Assembly (NCBI GenBank): GCA_902493835.1
Contig: CABURG010000127.1
Location: 1-5,157, forward strand
Reading direction: 5' to 3'
Source of the DNA: an uncultured Collinsella sp.
GTDB lineage: Bacteria; Actinomycetota; Coriobacteriia; Coriobacteriales; Coriobacteriaceae
Length of the DNA: 5,157 nt
Positions 5,065-5,157 of this stretch are shown one piece after another. Both the position numbers and the translations under genes were made by a program. The notes below the pieces were generated by a model. The model was not told the origin of the DNA. It saw only the letters and a program-made list of their open reading frames with translations, and did no database searches. Positions within the stretch are counted from its first letter, which is position 1, and every line of letters begins with the position of its first letter.

Positions 5065-5157
5065 ATGAAAGAACCTTTCACCGGAGAATTGCACCTTGCC
5101 TCTTCTCACGCGGACGGTAGGTTGGTATCTTTCAGTTGTGGAAAAACGCGCATCGAA
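5065..5157 (+). CDS. Possible 5' end of a divergent gene, cut by the right edge (unrecognised)
   Basis: An ATG at 5065 opens a frame of 31 codons to the last base of the window without a stop. The peptide begins MKEPFTGELHLASSHADGRL and matches no family I know. No ribosome binding site precedes this ATG, and the ATG overlaps the TGAAAG-AAC-CTTTCA palindrome. A second open frame starts at TTG 5096, eight bases after GGAGA, and begins MPLLTRTVGWYLSVVEKRAS, so the two candidates compete. Thirty codons without a stop is not strong evidence in sequence of this GC content. The region may equally be the noncoding leader of a gene that starts beyond the window. Confidence 0.2.
   Translation, partial: MKEPFTGELHLASSHADGRLVSFSCGKTRIE
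5066..5080. repeat. Palindrome TGAAAG-AAC-CTTTCA, possible operator
   Basis: A perfect 6-bp-arm inverted repeat with a 3-base centre. The CTTTCA half-site recurs at 5043-5048 and 5129-5134, and the two CTTTCACC copies (5043-5050 and 5075-5082) start 32 bases apart, close to three helical turns. The arrangement suits a dimeric regulator binding several sites. The neighbouring RpiR-family protein is the natural candidate, by position only. Confidence 0.4.

Larger units (their letters stand above)
5013..5100 (+). repeat. Pair of 9-base direct repeats CACCTTGCC
   Basis: CACCTTGCC occurs at 5013-5021 and again at 5092-5100, 79 bases apart. The first copy overlaps the -35 part of the possible + strand promoter. 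It may be a binding site or a chance match. Confidence 0.3.
4936..5157. other. AT-richer upstream region of the regulator with repeat cluster
   Basis: This stretch of 222 bases lies between the regulator start and the right edge and is clearly more AT-rich than the genes to its left. It holds the - strand ribosome binding site and probable promoter, the short palindromes and direct repeats listed separately, and a possible beginning of a + strand gene. No complete gene fits in it. Confidence 0.6.

Noticed and set aside
1..5157. A new defence, mobile or biosynthetic system
   Set aside because: Every full gene belongs to a well-known housekeeping or regulator family, with no transposase, integrase, toxin-antitoxin pair, CRISPR repeats or terminal inverted repeats visible.

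Overview
The window reads as a chromosomal housekeeping segment from a high-GC bacterium. GC-rich third positions, actinobacterial-style proteins and the tlyA-nadK-recN order suggest an actinobacterium, most likely of the Coriobacteriia (Collinsella-like). That placement is an inference from style, not from a marker gene.

Positions 1-4018 hold five genes on the + strand, packed as one transcription unit: the 3' part of nusB (antitermination factor, cut by the left edge), xseB (exonuclease VII small subunit), tlyA (rRNA 2'-O-methyltransferase), nadK (NAD kinase) and recN (SMC-like double-strand-break repair ATPase). The junctions are a 2-base gap, a TGATG stop/start overlap, an ATGA overlap and an 11-base overlap, so translation is probably coupled throughout. 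No promoter for the unit lies inside the window. Together the genes link rRNA transcription and modification, NADP supply and DNA repair. Two genes often found in this cluster in other bacteria are missing: xseA, the catalytic partner of xseB, and argR.

Positions 4019-4077 separate recN from a convergent gene and carry an 11-bp perfect hairpin, probably the recN terminator. Positions 4078-4935 on the - strand encode an RpiR/MurR-type regulator: an N-terminal helix-turn-helix plus a SIS sugar-phosphate-binding domain. Its start is fixed by a well-placed AGGAG.

Positions 4936-5157 are AT-richer and mostly noncoding. They contain a probable - strand promoter for the regulator, a cluster of short inverted and direct repeats that look like operators, and possibly the first codons of a divergent + strand gene cut by the right edge. 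This is the least ordinary part of the window. I see no mobile element, tRNA, rRNA or CRISPR array, and no clearly new multi-gene system.
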